From CAYUPI01 sp964446585 (GTDB lineage Bacteria; Verrucomicrobiota; Verrucomicrobiia; Limisphaerales; UBA8199), in assembly GCA_964446585.1 (NCBI GenBank), contig CAYUPI010000028.1, positions 11,091 through 75,090 on the forward strand: a stretch of DNA of 64,000 nucleotides, written 5' to 3'. Shown here piece by piece: positions 35,646-45,031 of this stretch. A program made the translations under genes and the position numbers. Position 1 is the stretch's first letter. Each line of letters opens with the position of its first letter. Below the pieces are notes generated by a model. It was not told the origin of the DNA and did no database searches. It saw nothing but the letters and a program-made list of their open reading frames with translations.

Positions 35646-36308
35646 ATGAAGGCGGTCATCTTCGACATGGACGGCGTGATCGTGGATAGCGAACCGCGCC
35701 ACGAACGCGCCTTTCTGGATGTCCTGAGGGAAATCGGTTTTGGCGATGGTCACGGCTTACGTTTCAGCGATTACATTGGCCGGGCCGATCGGGAAATCTG
35801 GTTGGATTTTCTGGCCCGCTACAAACCGAAACAAACCATCGAGGAGCTGTTGGCGATGAAACGAGAACGCGTGCTCGATCTCCTTCGCCGCGAGAAGCCA
35901 GTCTTCGAAGGCTTGCCGGAGCTGGTTGAGAATCTGGCCGGAAGTTACAGGTTGGCCGTCGCTTCAGGATCAGAGCGGGCGGTGGTCGAGGAAGTCGTTT
36001 GCCTGACCGGCCTGCAGCGCTTTTTCCAGGCAGTCGTGAGCAGCGCCGATGCTCCCCGTGGCAAGCCGGCGCCGGATATCTTTTTGCGCGCAGGGGAGTT
36101 ACTTGCAGTCACGCCTGCGGACTGTTGGGTCATCGAAGACTCGAAACCGGGTGTGGCCGCCGGTTTGGCCGCGGGCATGCGCGTCATCGCCATCACCAAC
36201 ACATATCCAGCGGAGGAATTGGGAGCCGCAAACCATGTAGTGCAAACCTATGAGCAGATCCAAAGCCTGCTGCTTCAGAGTGCTCTGGAAAATGCCGCTT
36301 CATTGTAG
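35646..36308 (+). CDS. HAD-family phosphatase (beta-phosphoglucomutase-like)
   Basis: A 220-residue HAD subclass I enzyme. Motif I is VIFDMDGVIVDSEP (nucleophile Asp8, acid/base Asp10), the helical cap starts at RHERAFLDVL, motif II is VASGS, the motif III lysine is in RGKPAPDIF and motif IV is IEDSKPGVAAGLAAGM. It is a second paralogue of the HAD protein at 546-1163. Likely substrates are small phosphosugars or glycol phosphates. It follows the EVE gene by 2 bases and ends at a perfect inverted repeat. Confidence 0.9.
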   Translation: MKAVIFDMDGVIVDSEPRHERAFLDVLREIGFGDGHGLRFSDYIGRADREIWLDFLARYKPKQTIEELLAMKRERVLDLLRREKPVFEGLPELVENLAGSYRLAVASGSERAVVEEVVCLTGLQRFFQAVVSSADAPRGKPAPDIFLRAGELLAVTPADCWVIEDSKPGVAAGLAAGMRVIAITNTYPAEELGAANHVVQTYEQIQSLLLQSALENAASL

Positions 36309-36382
36309 GAGCCGACGTAAGGAGGCTCAAATCTCAGCGACTTTCGGCGGGGATCAGAGCCTCCTTACGTCGGCTCCTACAA
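36303..36382. repeat. perfect 26-base inverted repeat between convergent genes (family G)
   Basis: Arms 36303-36328 and 36357-36382 are exact reverse complements around a 28-base loop; each arm contains GGAGCCGACGTAAGGAGGCTC in one of the two orientations. It begins at the end of the HAD gene and precedes the end of nrnA on the opposite strand, so it may act as a bidirectional terminator. No T tract follows. Confidence 0.85.
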
Positions 36383-36444
36383 CCTAGAAACTGCCCGTTA
36401 GCCTGACCCACGCCCTCACCCACCTACCCACTCACTCGCCTTCC

Positions 36445-37431
36445 TTAGGAGCGGCTAGAGTTGATTGCCCTCTTGATCGCGGCGATGACTTTTCGTTGCA
36501 CCGACAGCGGCCGTCCCGGAACGCGCGCGCCGGCCGCAGCGGGATGGCCGCCACCGCCAAATTCAGCGGCGATTTCGTTGACGTTCACCCGTTCGCTTTT
36601 CGAGCGCAGGCTGATCCGCGTCAATTCAGGTTCCATTTCCTCGAACACACAGGCAACCACCACGGGAGCAATCGCGCGGATATGATCGATGAGACCCTCC
36701 GAATCACTGCTCCGGGCGCCCGTGCGGGCGTAGTCGGCTTGCTTCAGCCAGAAATAAGCGATCCGGTCCTCGTGCGTAAGGTGGAAGTGACTGTAGATGT
36801 GTTTGAGCAGGCGCGCCCGGGAGAGCGGGTAGGATTGATAAACCTCATCGCAGATTTTCGCCAGGTCCGCGCCACGCCGGACCAGTTCGCCGGCCACATG
36901 GTACGTCGCCGGACGAGTGCTGGGGTATTGGAAGGAGCCCGTATCGGTCGAGACGGCCGTAAAGAGGCAGTCTGCGATCGGTCTGGTGATAGGCCAGCGG
37001 GCGGCCCGCAGCAGGCGGAAGATGAGTTCGCCCGCGGACGGCTCCCGCGGCGAGACCCAGTTAATATCGCCATAGCGGGTGTTGCTCTCATGATGGTCGA
37101 TGTTTATGAGGAGCTTGCGCCGGCCGATCCGCCTCCCTACTTCGCCCAGACGGTCGAAGCTTGCGCAATCGAGAGCGATGACGCAGTCGAACTTTAGGCC
37201 CGGTTTCGGCTTTTGAAAAATCCCGTCGGGATCGAGGAAATCGTATTTTTGCGGCATGGGATCCTCGTTCCAGCAGACCACTTTCTTGCCTTCCTGGCGC
37301 AGGGCGAGCGCGAAACCCAACTGGGAGCCAACGCAGTCGCCGTCCGGACGAATATGACCGGCCACACAGACCGTGCGGCTCTCCCGGAGCGCATCCAGGA
37401 TGCGGTCGATGATTTTTGGATGTGGTTTCAC
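36445..37431 (-). CDS. nrnA: DHH/DHHA1 phosphoesterase (NrnA-like nano-RNase / pAp phosphatase)
   Basis: A 328-residue DHH phosphoesterase that degrades very short RNAs and in some species hydrolyses pAp. The metal motifs are GHIRPDGDCVGSQ, ALDCASFDRLG and NIDHHESNTRYG (the DHH motif). The C-terminal DHHA1 substrate loop is EFGGGGHPAAAG. The GTG at 37431 (MKPHPKIIDRILDAL) is preferred because it starts 7 bases after the rbfA stop; the longer frame would run deep into rbfA. It is the last gene of the nusA-infB-rbfA cluster, a frequent place for it. Confidence 0.93.
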   Translation of the reverse strand: MKPHPKIIDRILDALRESRTVCVAGHIRPDGDCVGSQLGFALALRQEGKKVVCWNEDPMPQKYDFLDPDGIFQKPKPGLKFDCVIALDCASFDRLGEVGRRIGRRKLLINIDHHESNTRYGDINWVSPREPSAGELIFRLLRAARWPITRPIADCLFTAVSTDTGSFQYPSTRPATYHVAGELVRRGADLAKICDEVYQSYPLSRARLLKHIYSHFHLTHEDRIAYFWLKQADYARTGARSSDSEGLIDHIRAIAPVVVACVFEEMEPELTRISLRSKSERVNVNEIAAEFGGGGHPAAAGARVPGRPLSVQRKVIAAIKRAINSSRS

Positions 37432-37438
37432 CCGCGCG

Positions 37439-37810
37439 CTAAGGACTTCCTTCGGGAGCGCCCTCGGCGGATCTTTCCAGGTCGGCGATAATCTCGAGCA
37501 CGCGATTGCCGCGCACCACCGAATCATCCATAAAAAATCGAATCGTGGGCGTGTATTTCAGAACCACCGACCGTGCCACCAGACCCTGGATCCGTTTGCG
37601 ATGGCGGACGAGAAGTTCAAAGCCGCGCTTCTGTTGCTCGGCAGTGCCCAGAATGCTGACGAACACGAGCGCGGAATGTAAGTCCCCGGCGACGTCTACG
37701 TCGTTGACCGAGATCAATCCGGCCTCACCCACGGGAAACTCGCGGCGAATGACTTCACCGATCGCCCGCTTCAAGAGCTCACCGACGCGTTGCATTCGGA
37801 GGGAAGGCAT
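37439..37810 (-). CDS. rbfA: 30S ribosome-binding factor A
   Basis: A 123-residue KH-like protein that helps 16S rRNA 5'-end maturation and 30S assembly. It opens MPSLRMQRVGELLKRAIGEV and has ISVNDVDVAGDLHSALVFVS and VVLKYTPTIRFFMDDSV, the conserved RbfA blocks. It lies between infB and nrnA on the same strand, the usual place. The spacer to infB is about 118 bases. Confidence 0.95.
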   Translation of the reverse strand: MPSLRMQRVGELLKRAIGEVIRREFPVGEAGLISVNDVDVAGDLHSALVFVSILGTAEQQKRGFELLVRHRKRIQGLVARSVVLKYTPTIRFFMDDSVVRGNRVLEIIADLERSAEGAPEGSP

Positions 37811-37928
37811 AGCTCAATCACGGTGTTGTCTGGTTTATGGGCGCAGGGTGACCCGGCCGAAATCTCGTTATCAAATCAACGTGCCAACCCTGCCACTCTG
37901 CCACCATAGAACCTGGCGACCTGGGGTG

Positions 37929-40430
37929 TCACAGTTTTTGCGCCACCTTTTCCATGGTGTAACATTCGATCGCATCCCCGACTTGATAATCGCTGAAGCC
38001 TTCAATCCGAATGCCGCATTCCATGCCGGCGCGCACTTCATTGACTTCATCCTGGAATCGGCGAAGCGATTGAGTGATACCTTCATAAATAATCTCCTTG
38101 CGCCGGCGCACGCGCACTTTTCCTTTGACAATGCGGCCGCTGCTGACCATGCAACCGGCCACAGGCGCGCCTTTAGACAATGCGAAAATCTTGCGGACTT
38201 CAGCCGACCCAACGACGGTGTCCTTGAGGAGCGGGTCGAGCAAGCCTGCCATCCCCTCTTTGACCTCATCGATTAACTCATAAATGATCGCATAGAGTTT
38301 GATCTGCACGCCCTCATGCTTGGCGTTGTCGGCCACGCCGCTATCCACGCGCGTGTGAAAGCCGAGAATAACGGCATCGGACGCGGAGGCCAAAGCGACA
38401 TCCGACTCGGTGATCGTGCCGACAGCGCTGTGAATGATCTCGAGCAGGACTTTTTCCGATTCGATTTTTTTGAGCGCCTCCACGATCGCTTCGACCGATC
38501 CCTGGGTGTCGGCCTTGACCACGACCTTGAGCACCTTGGTATTGCTGGAAGCAAGCTGGGCGAAGAGATTCTCGAGCGTGACTTTGCTGCGGTTGGCCTC
38601 CTGGCCGAGCGCTTTGGCCTCCTGGCCGCGTTGTTGGGCCAGCTCGCGCGCGGCCTTCTCATCTTCCACCACACTGAATTCCAGCCCGGCCTCCGGCACG
38701 CCGTTCAGGCCAAGCACCTTCACCGCGACCGACGGTCCCGCCTCCTTCAGCCGCTTGCCTTCCTCATTAATCAGCGCCCGGACGCGCCCATAGTACTGGC
38801 CGCAAATAATGACTTCGCCGACCCGCAGCGTGCCTTTGCGCACCAGCACCGTGGCGGTTGGACCGCCGGGTTCCAGACCCGACTCGATCACGTTGCCTTT
38901 CGCGCGGCGATTCGGGTTGGCTTTAAGCTCGAGCAGATCCGCCTGGAGCAAAATCATCTCGATGAGTTTGTCCACGCCCTGCTTGGTCAGGGCGGAAACA
39001 TCCACGAAGATCGTGTCGCCGCCCCAGTCGTCCGGCACCAGGCCTTTGTCCTGCAACTGCTGACGGACCTTCAGCGAATTAGCGTTTGGGTGGTCCATTT
39101 TGTTCACCGCCACCAAAATCGGCACTTTGGCCGCGCGCGCGTGGCTCAGTGCCTCGAGCGTTTGGGGCATGACGCCATCGTTGGCGGCGACGACCAGAAC
39201 CACCAGGTCGGTTACATTGGCGCCGCGGGCGCGCATTGAGCTGAAAGCCGCATGTCCCGGGGTGTCCAGGAATGTAATCTGGGCCAGTTGGCCCTTCCGT
39301 TCGGGATGAGGAAAGGAAATGGTATAAGCGCCAATGTGTTGCGTAATACCGCCTGCTTCGCCGGCCGCGACATTCGATTTCCGTATCACGTCCAGCAACG
39401 TCGTCTTGCCATGGTCAACATGACCCATGATGGTGACGACGGGCGGGCGCAGCACCAGGTGCTCGGGTTTATCCTCGACATCCAGCTCGAGTTTTCGGAC
39501 CGGGGCGTGGACAAGACCGCTGCCCCGCTCGCGCTTTTCCAACTCGAAGCGGCAGCCATATTTGGCGCAGATCCTTTGGGCAACCGATTCGTCAATTGCC
39601 TGGTTCACGTTCGCGAAAACGCCGGTCTCCATCAAATCGGCGATGATTTTGAACGGTTTTTGTTTGAGTTGCTCGGCCAATTCCCGGACGGCGATTGGCG
39701 GTTTGATCGAAATGATTCTCGCATCGGGAGGGAGTACGATCTTTGGCTGAGCCGCGGCAGGTTCCGCCTGCTTCTGAACGGCAGAGCCTTTTTGTGCCGG
39801 GAGCCTGGTCGCGGGCACGGAAGGGCCGGCTGGCGCCGAAGGAGCGCCGCGAACGCCCCGAATGTCCCCACGCTTCGTGAAATCGGTTTTCCTCGGTTCC
39901 AGGGGACGCGCAGGAATTTTGACCGGAGCAATTCTTTCGGGAGGTTTCGGGCCCGGCTTGGGTGGAAGGTGAATAAATCCGACTTTATCGCCGACTTTTG
40001 GTCCAATCGGGGGTGGCGGTGGTGGCGGAGGAGACTGGATTACGGCCTCCTGAGGAGGTGCCTGGGTGAGCACTGGGGCCGGCCCATGCAGTTCCTGGGT
40101 GGCAATTTCCTCCGGCGGCGATTTCGGTTCAACCAACCCTGTCACCGTTACGGTCGCCGTGGTTGGAAGCGTTGCGGGTGGTGGCGGTGGGCTGCTAACG
40201 ACAAGGACAGCCTCAGGAGCTGCTAAGGGAGGGGCGGTTGGTGCTGGCGACGGTGCTGCCAGGTGCGGATGGTCGAGAATGAGTTGTTGTTCGAGATACT
40301 CCGCAGTGATTTTATCCAACGAACTGGAGGCGACCCGCGCGGCGACCAGGCCAAGTTGCTTCGCCTTGGAGAGAACTTCCTTGTTCTCCAAGCCGAGCTT
40401 CTTTGAAATGTCGTAAATACGAACGGGCAT
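37929..40430 (-). CDS. infB: translation initiation factor IF-2
   Basis: An 833-residue GTPase that brings initiator tRNA to the 30S subunit. Its N-terminal IF2_N helix (MPVRIYDISKKLGLENKEVL) is followed by a long proline-rich linker with runs of P and then a second IF2_N-like block (VRELAEQLKQKPFKIIADLM). The G domain begins near residue 335 with GHVDHGKTTLLD, then FLDTPGHAAFSSMRARGANV, NKMDHPNAN and VSALTKQGV. The C-terminal domains include VEAIVEALKKIESEKVLL. The proline-rich linker length is typical of this phylum. Confidence 0.97.
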   Translation of the reverse strand: MPVRIYDISKKLGLENKEVLSKAKQLGLVAARVASSSLDKITAEYLEQQLILDHPHLAAPSPAPTAPPLAAPEAVLVVSSPPPPPATLPTTATVTVTGLVEPKSPPEEIATQELHGPAPVLTQAPPQEAVIQSPPPPPPPPIGPKVGDKVGFIHLPPKPGPKPPERIAPVKIPARPLEPRKTDFTKRGDIRGVRGAPSAPAGPSVPATRLPAQKGSAVQKQAEPAAAQPKIVLPPDARIISIKPPIAVRELAEQLKQKPFKIIADLMETGVFANVNQAIDESVAQRICAKYGCRFELEKRERGSGLVHAPVRKLELDVEDKPEHLVLRPPVVTIMGHVDHGKTTLLDVIRKSNVAAGEAGGITQHIGAYTISFPHPERKGQLAQITFLDTPGHAAFSSMRARGANVTDLVVLVVAANDGVMPQTLEALSHARAAKVPILVAVNKMDHPNANSLKVRQQLQDKGLVPDDWGGDTIFVDVSALTKQGVDKLIEMILLQADLLELKANPNRRAKGNVIESGLEPGGPTATVLVRKGTLRVGEVIICGQYYGRVRALINEEGKRLKEAGPSVAVKVLGLNGVPEAGLEFSVVEDEKAARELAQQRGQEAKALGQEANRSKVTLENLFAQLASSNTKVLKVVVKADTQGSVEAIVEALKKIESEKVLLEIIHSAVGTITESDVALASASDAVILGFHTRVDSGVADNAKHEGVQIKLYAIIYELIDEVKEGMAGLLDPLLKDTVVGSAEVRKIFALSKGAPVAGCMVSSGRIVKGKVRVRRRKEIIYEGITQSLRRFQDEVNEVRAGMECGIRIEGFSDYQVGDAIECYTMEKVAQKL

Positions 40431-40529
40431 ATTTCTCTAGCGCATCGGGTCTGCTTTGGCCGCAAGCCTTCATAGACTCGATCCTAACATGCGGCTCTTT
40501 CTTTCGTCACTCGCATGAACTCAATCCAA

Positions 40530-41810
40530 TTAACCAGAAACAGGAGCTTCACCGACTTTGAGAGTCCGCCGGGACACCTCAGCTCGCGCTGCCTCCAGTA
40601 TCGCCGCCGCCTGATCCCCGAGCTGCGGGATTCCCGCCAGGTCGCTCACGTCGGCCTGCAGCAAGTCCTCAAGACGCGTTAAGCCATGATGCACGAGCAC
40701 GTCGGCCTGTTCTCGGGAGATGCCTTCGATGGCAGCCAGCGACTCGACAGCTTCGGCGACTTTCTCTTCGAATCCCTTGGTCACGACGATTTCCGGTTCA
40801 ATGTCCACCTGCCAACCGGTCAGCTTTGACGTCAGCCGGGCGTTCTGGCCGCGCTTGCCGATCGCCAATGAAAGCTGGTCCTCACTAACGATGATTTTGG
40901 ACCGTTTATTGGGCTCATCGATTTCAAACGCTTTCAGTTTGGCCGGCGCCAGGGCATTGGTTATAAACGTCCTGATATTCGGATCCCAGCGGATAATGTC
41001 CACTTTCTCATTATTCAGTTCCCGCACAATGTTTTTGACCCGTTGTCCTCGCAACCCGACACAGGCCCCAACGGGATCCACCTTTTCGTCGCGCGTCCAT
41101 ACGGCCAGCTTTGTCCGGAAACCCGGTTCACGGGCGATTCCTTTGATTTCAATCGTGCCGTCGTTAATTTCGGACACTTCGAGCTGGAAAAGTTTAATGA
41201 CGAAACGCGGATCAGCGCGGGACAATATTATCTCGGGGCCATGCGGACCTTGCTCGACGGCCTTGACATAGCAACGAATGCGCTCGCCCACCTGGTACTC
41301 CTCGGTGGGCACGCGCTCGCGGTTGGGGAGCAGGGCTTCGTACTTCACCAGGTCCACAATTACGTCCGAGCGTTCGAAACGCCGGACAGTTCCACTGATG
41401 ATATCGCCTACCCGATCTTTGAACTCAGTGAAAATTAGCTGCTTTTCCGCCCGGCGAAGATGCTGCATGAGTGCCTGTTTCGCGTATTGGGCAGCAATGC
41501 GTCCGAAGCCGACTGGTGTGACCTCCACCTCCAGCTCCTCCCCCACCTGAGCGTCGGCCTTGATTCGGCGTCCGTCGAACACCGAGATTTGGTCATGCTT
41601 CGAAATGACCCTGTCGGAGACGATTAACTTGGCAAAGGCCTTGATGTCACCGCTCTTTTGATCGATGACCACACGCAATTCGCGGGCGGGACCGACGGCC
41701 TTCTTGGCCGCCGAGAGCAACGCCTCGTGTACGGCCGCCACCAGGACATCACGATTGATGCCCTTTTCTCGTTCCCAGAATTCCAAAACCGCTAAAAAAT
41801 CCGCGTTCAT
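40530..41810 (-). CDS. nusA: transcription termination/antitermination factor NusA
   Basis: A 426-residue NusA. The start MNADFLAVLEFWEREKGINR at 41810 is preferred over an upstream in-frame codon at 41843. Order: N-terminal RNA-polymerase-binding domain, S1 domain (GDIISGTVRRFERSDVIVDL), two KH domains (VGACVGLRGQRVKNIVREL and LAIGKRGQNARLTSKLTG), then a C-terminal helix-hairpin-helix region (AIEGISREQADVLVHHGLTR). infB follows after about 100 bases. rimP, usually just upstream, is absent; a divergent pilin-like gene lies there instead. Confidence 0.96.
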   Translation of the reverse strand: MNADFLAVLEFWEREKGINRDVLVAAVHEALLSAAKKAVGPARELRVVIDQKSGDIKAFAKLIVSDRVISKHDQISVFDGRRIKADAQVGEELEVEVTPVGFGRIAAQYAKQALMQHLRRAEKQLIFTEFKDRVGDIISGTVRRFERSDVIVDLVKYEALLPNRERVPTEEYQVGERIRCYVKAVEQGPHGPEIILSRADPRFVIKLFQLEVSEINDGTIEIKGIAREPGFRTKLAVWTRDEKVDPVGACVGLRGQRVKNIVRELNNEKVDIIRWDPNIRTFITNALAPAKLKAFEIDEPNKRSKIIVSEDQLSLAIGKRGQNARLTSKLTGWQVDIEPEIVVTKGFEEKVAEAVESLAAIEGISREQADVLVHHGLTRLEDLLQADVSDLAGIPQLGDQAAAILEAARAEVSRRTLKVGEAPVSG

Positions 41811-41989
41811 TCTTCTCGACGGCAAACCCCTACAGGGGAACAAAAAAGTCGGCAGATTAGGGTCTTCCGACTTTGGCGCACTGGCGAACCAGCAATGTAC
41901 CGTTCTATCGGACTTTAGGGTTTTTGCCCTGGGGAGTCAAGCGCCAAAAATCCACGAAAACCTCCACAAAACAAATGCTTCGCAACCCC

Positions 41990-42018
41990 TTGACACATAA
42001 CGGCAAAACGAGTATTCA
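41990..42018 (+). promoter_or_regulatory. sigma-70-like promoter upstream of the prepilin gene
   Basis: TTGACA at 41990-41995 and TATTCA at 42013-42018 are separated by 17 bases. This is a near-consensus housekeeping promoter, 44 bases before the ATG at 42062. Seen in sequence; activity is untested. Confidence 0.55.
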
Positions 42019-42061
42019 TAATTCGTGGATGATATGTCATCCGTGCTCCGATAAATTACCC

Positions 42062-42901
42062 ATGAAAATTAGAAAAGATCAGGTTGCAGCGCGCGGGTTC
42101 CACTGGTGCAGGTCGGCTTTCACATTGATCGAATTGCTGGTGGTTATCGCCATTATTGCAATTTTGGCGGCGCTGCTTCTGCCGGCCCTGTCGAGGGCGA
42201 GGCTGAAGGCCCAAGCTGTGCAGTGCATGAGCAATGAGAAACAACTGGGGCTCGGCTGGCTGATGTACGCGGATGACAACCAGTCAAAGGTTGCAGTCAG
42301 CTTACCCAATGGTGGCATTGCGAACGATGTCGATTGGGTTCGAGGAGGCCTAGGTTACGATGGTCATCCGGACAACACGAATGTTATTTACCTGCGAGAC
42401 GGGCTATTAGGACCATACGTCAAAAACGTAGGTGTGTATAAATGCCCGGCCGACTTGAGCCGAAGCCTCGGCCGGAAGGGTGACCCTCGGGTGCGGAGCA
42501 TCTCGATGAGCCAGGCGTTCAGAACTTATACAAGCGAACATTGGAGCTCTCCGCCCTGGAGGATCTTCAAGAAAACTTCGGACATAACCAAGCCTCAGCC
42601 GGTGAACGTCTGGGTCTTGGTTGACGAAAATCCGGACAGCATCAACGATGCCGCATTCGCGACAGCCATGGACAGTCCGTACCCGAATACCGTTTGGCAG
42701 GATACTCCCGCCAATTATCACGGTGGGGCGTGCGGATTCGCCTTTGCGGATGGCCATTCCGAAATCCATAAATGGCGTGACGCTGCAACAGTGGCGATAC
42801 CGACGACCTACTCTCAAAATGTCAGCACCCGTTCTCAGCGCAATAGTTACGATGTTGTGTGGGTGATGGAGCGCACGACTTCCAAGATCAAGGATAACTA
42901 G
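42062..42901 (+). CDS. prepilin-type (type II secretion/DUF1559-like) protein
   Basis: About 279 residues. A short leader precedes the type III/IV-pilin cleavage motif AFTLIELLVVIAIIAILAAL, and the hydrophobic helix continues into ALSRARLKAQAVQCMSNEKQ. The body has the H-X9-DG signature YHGGACGFAFADGH near the C-terminus. Such pseudopilin-like proteins are multiplied in the PVC group and probably sit in the inner membrane or in a pilus-like structure. The ATG at 42062 is chosen over the frame start at 41873. Paralogues are at 50959-51789 and 52229-53059. Its stop overlaps the 3' end of the frameshifted sialidase gene by 4 bases on the opposite strand. Confidence 0.88.
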   Translation: MKIRKDQVAARGFHWCRSAFTLIELLVVIAIIAILAALLLPALSRARLKAQAVQCMSNEKQLGLGWLMYADDNQSKVAVSLPNGGIANDVDWVRGGLGYDGHPDNTNVIYLRDGLLGPYVKNVGVYKCPADLSRSLGRKGDPRVRSISMSQAFRTYTSEHWSSPPWRIFKKTSDITKPQPVNVWVLVDENPDSINDAAFATAMDSPYPNTVWQDTPANYHGGACGFAFADGHSEIHKWRDAATVAIPTTYSQNVSTRSQRNSYDVVWVMERTTSKIKDN

Positions 42902-44232
42902 TCGGGTAAAGGGGCAGTCCGCTCTGGGTGGAAGCACAGACGGCGCGTCAGTCCTGATTTGATTCTGAACGTTTGGAGTCGTCTGGCTTCCGGAAGCGGA
43001 ATTTGGCAAACCGGTGGAAGGTGAGGAAATTGGCGTCGTGGAAATTGTGCGCGCTGTCCCCCCTGGTCATCAAACGCCGTGCGGCAAACCGCAATGAGAT
43101 CGTCCCCATCGAACAGCCAATCAACATATTGGAAGCCATGGCTCAACGTGTCCGGATGGTGCAATAAAATCCTGCGCACTTCCCAACGAATCAGATCAGA
43201 GGAGCAGGTTAGCGCCAGAGTGTTCCGAATCCCCGCTGGTCGTTTCACGGCGGCACTGCCTCGAGGAAGCGATTCGGTCACCGTAGCCAGAGACCAATAG
43301 TGCTCGCTGGCCGCGTCATAGCGGATAGTAAATTTCTTCGCGCCGCCTGGAAAATCGATAAATCTCTGCGGTGTATCTAACACGGCCACACGGCCATCTG
43401 AACTGATTTGGACGAGCGCGGCCTTTTCTGGACAACCCGGAGTGTCCACACGCAAGATGTCGAGAAGCCTCCCGTCCCGAGTCGCGACCGCATTGCCTTC
43501 GAGCCATCCTCCAAAGCCACCACCAAGCCAATTCGTGTCGCCAGGGAGAAAATTGCTGAACGTCCAACTGGCGCTATCGATCAAATCTGCATCCACTCTC
43601 GCGGACATCATCCCAGCGCGGAAATTGACTCCCCACCCTGTCGGCGGCTCGCGCCGCTCGATGCCGCGCCAGAGGCGGCCTCGATGTTCGAGGAGCGGCG
43701 TTGGTGCGCAATGATACTGGCCGTCGTCGCGCAGCCGGCCGGTGGCTTGATTCGTCGGCGTGGTCCAGGTCTCGCCCTCGTCCCGGGACCGGCGGATGAC
43801 GACGTCGCCGTATTCCCTGGATGTGCCCAGAAGATAGAGCGCCGCCCGATGCACGAACAGCGTGGACCACCATTGCCCTTCGATTTCGGCTACCTTTTTC
43901 CATAACTTTCCGCGGTCGCCGGAGCGGAATACGGCCGTGCGATTGTTGGAACTTCCCGGGCCGAAGAAGTCATGGGAGGCGACGTAATCACCGTTGGGCA
44001 AAACCGCGATGCTGGGCGATCCGATATAAGCGCGTGTCGAGGCAGGGCTGCAGTCGATGACGACTCCGGGAACGAGAGCGTAGCGTTGACCGGTCTTGGG
44101 CGCTAAAGAAATCTCCGCCGCAGGCGAGCTGAGGAGAGCCGTCATCGCAATCATCGCGAGGAGACCTGTTGCCCTAGAAGCCTTCCGCGTAGCGCCACCC
44201 GACATGCTGTTCAACAAACCGGATGTTTTCAT
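42898..44232 (-). pseudogene. BNR/sialidase-like exported protein with C-terminal frameshift
   Basis: A 444-residue frame with a signal-like hydrophobic segment (LLAMIAMTALLSSPAAE) and BNR-type blades (RTAVFRSGDRGKLWKK, DVVIRRSRDEGETWTTP, RNTLALTCSSDLIRWEVR), resembling exo-alpha-sialidase-like proteins of the phylum. After AVCRTAFDD the annotated frame loses all similarity. The other frame reads DSAHNFHDANFLTFHRFAKF, as expected for the family end, with a stop at 42948. A six-C run at 43058-43063 is the likely site: one base fewer restores the frame. It is therefore either a sequencing error or a decayed gene. The start ATG overlaps the permease stop by 4 bases. Confidence 0.7.
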
Positions 44233-45023
44233 GAACTAGCGCTGGTGTAACGACGGATGGAGGTGCGCCAGCCCCATTCAGAAAGGAAAAAGCAAACCAC
44301 ACTCATCGCCAGGAGCAGCAACGAAGGATAACCCCAGCTCACCTTGTTAACCAGGAGACGAACGGGCACATTGGACACGAGCAGCATCGGAATGGCGAAG
44401 GTAAAGAGCGCTTTGAACAGGCCGCGAAAGGCCTCATCCGGCATGCGCGCGATCTGGAATAGATTGTAATAGCCCCAGACCATTCCCTGCGCTCGAACCG
44501 TCCAGAAACTGATACTGGCCAGCAGCAGCATGAGCGAGTAGTGGATTAGGATCCCCGCGGCGCAGACCACGAAAAACCCCACCACCTGCGCGGGACCGGG
44601 CACGAAGTGCATTTGGCGTGCCGCGTACGCCATCACCGCGAGCGCCAACGTCGCATTGACAAATCCACCCAGATCCACCTGGCGGAGTGAAACGAGAAAT
44701 CGCGTGTTGGCCGGCAGAAGCAAAAGAAAATCCAGTTTGCCCGTGCGGATCAGTTCGGAAAGGTTCGAGCAATTGATGATGAAAAAGGCCTGGAAGATCT
44801 GTTGAATGAAATGGCTCGCGCCAATGAGCATTACCACCTGCCATTTTGACCACGTGCCGATGTGATCCGTGTGCAGATACAAAACGCCGATAAAGCTGAT
44901 TTGCAGTCCGAACCAGAGTAATTCGACAAAGATCCAGAGCAAGAAGTTGCTCTTGAAGCTCATTTCCCGCGCGACGGAGTTTTTCCAGAGCGCGGCGTAG
45001 ATGCTGGCGTAACGCTTGAACAT
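44229..45023 (-). CDS. ABC-2 family permease (ABC2_membrane_6-like)
   Basis: A 264-residue membrane protein starting MFKRYASIYAALWKNSVARE with about six helices (IFVELLWFGLQISFIGVLYL, VVGFFVVCAAGILIHYSLML). The FLLLLPANTRFLVSLRQVDL segment is typical of ABC-2 permeases of the DUF990 type, which work as pairs. It follows the second permease by 8 bases and overlaps the sialidase-like gene start (ATGA). No ATP-binding subunit is in the window. The substrate is unknown. Confidence 0.82.
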   Translation of the reverse strand: MFKRYASIYAALWKNSVAREMSFKSNFLLWIFVELLWFGLQISFIGVLYLHTDHIGTWSKWQVVMLIGASHFIQQIFQAFFIINCSNLSELIRTGKLDFLLLLPANTRFLVSLRQVDLGGFVNATLALAVMAYAARQMHFVPGPAQVVGFFVVCAAGILIHYSLMLLLASISFWTVRAQGMVWGYYNLFQIARMPDEAFRGLFKALFTFAIPMLLVSNVPVRLLVNKVSWGYPSLLLLAMSVVCFFLSEWGWRTSIRRYTSASS

Positions 45024-45031
45024 GGCGATTT

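Noticed and set aside
36303..36382. Classical Rho-independent terminator
   Set aside because: The hairpin is perfect but no T-rich tract follows on either strand, so it is listed as a repeat only.
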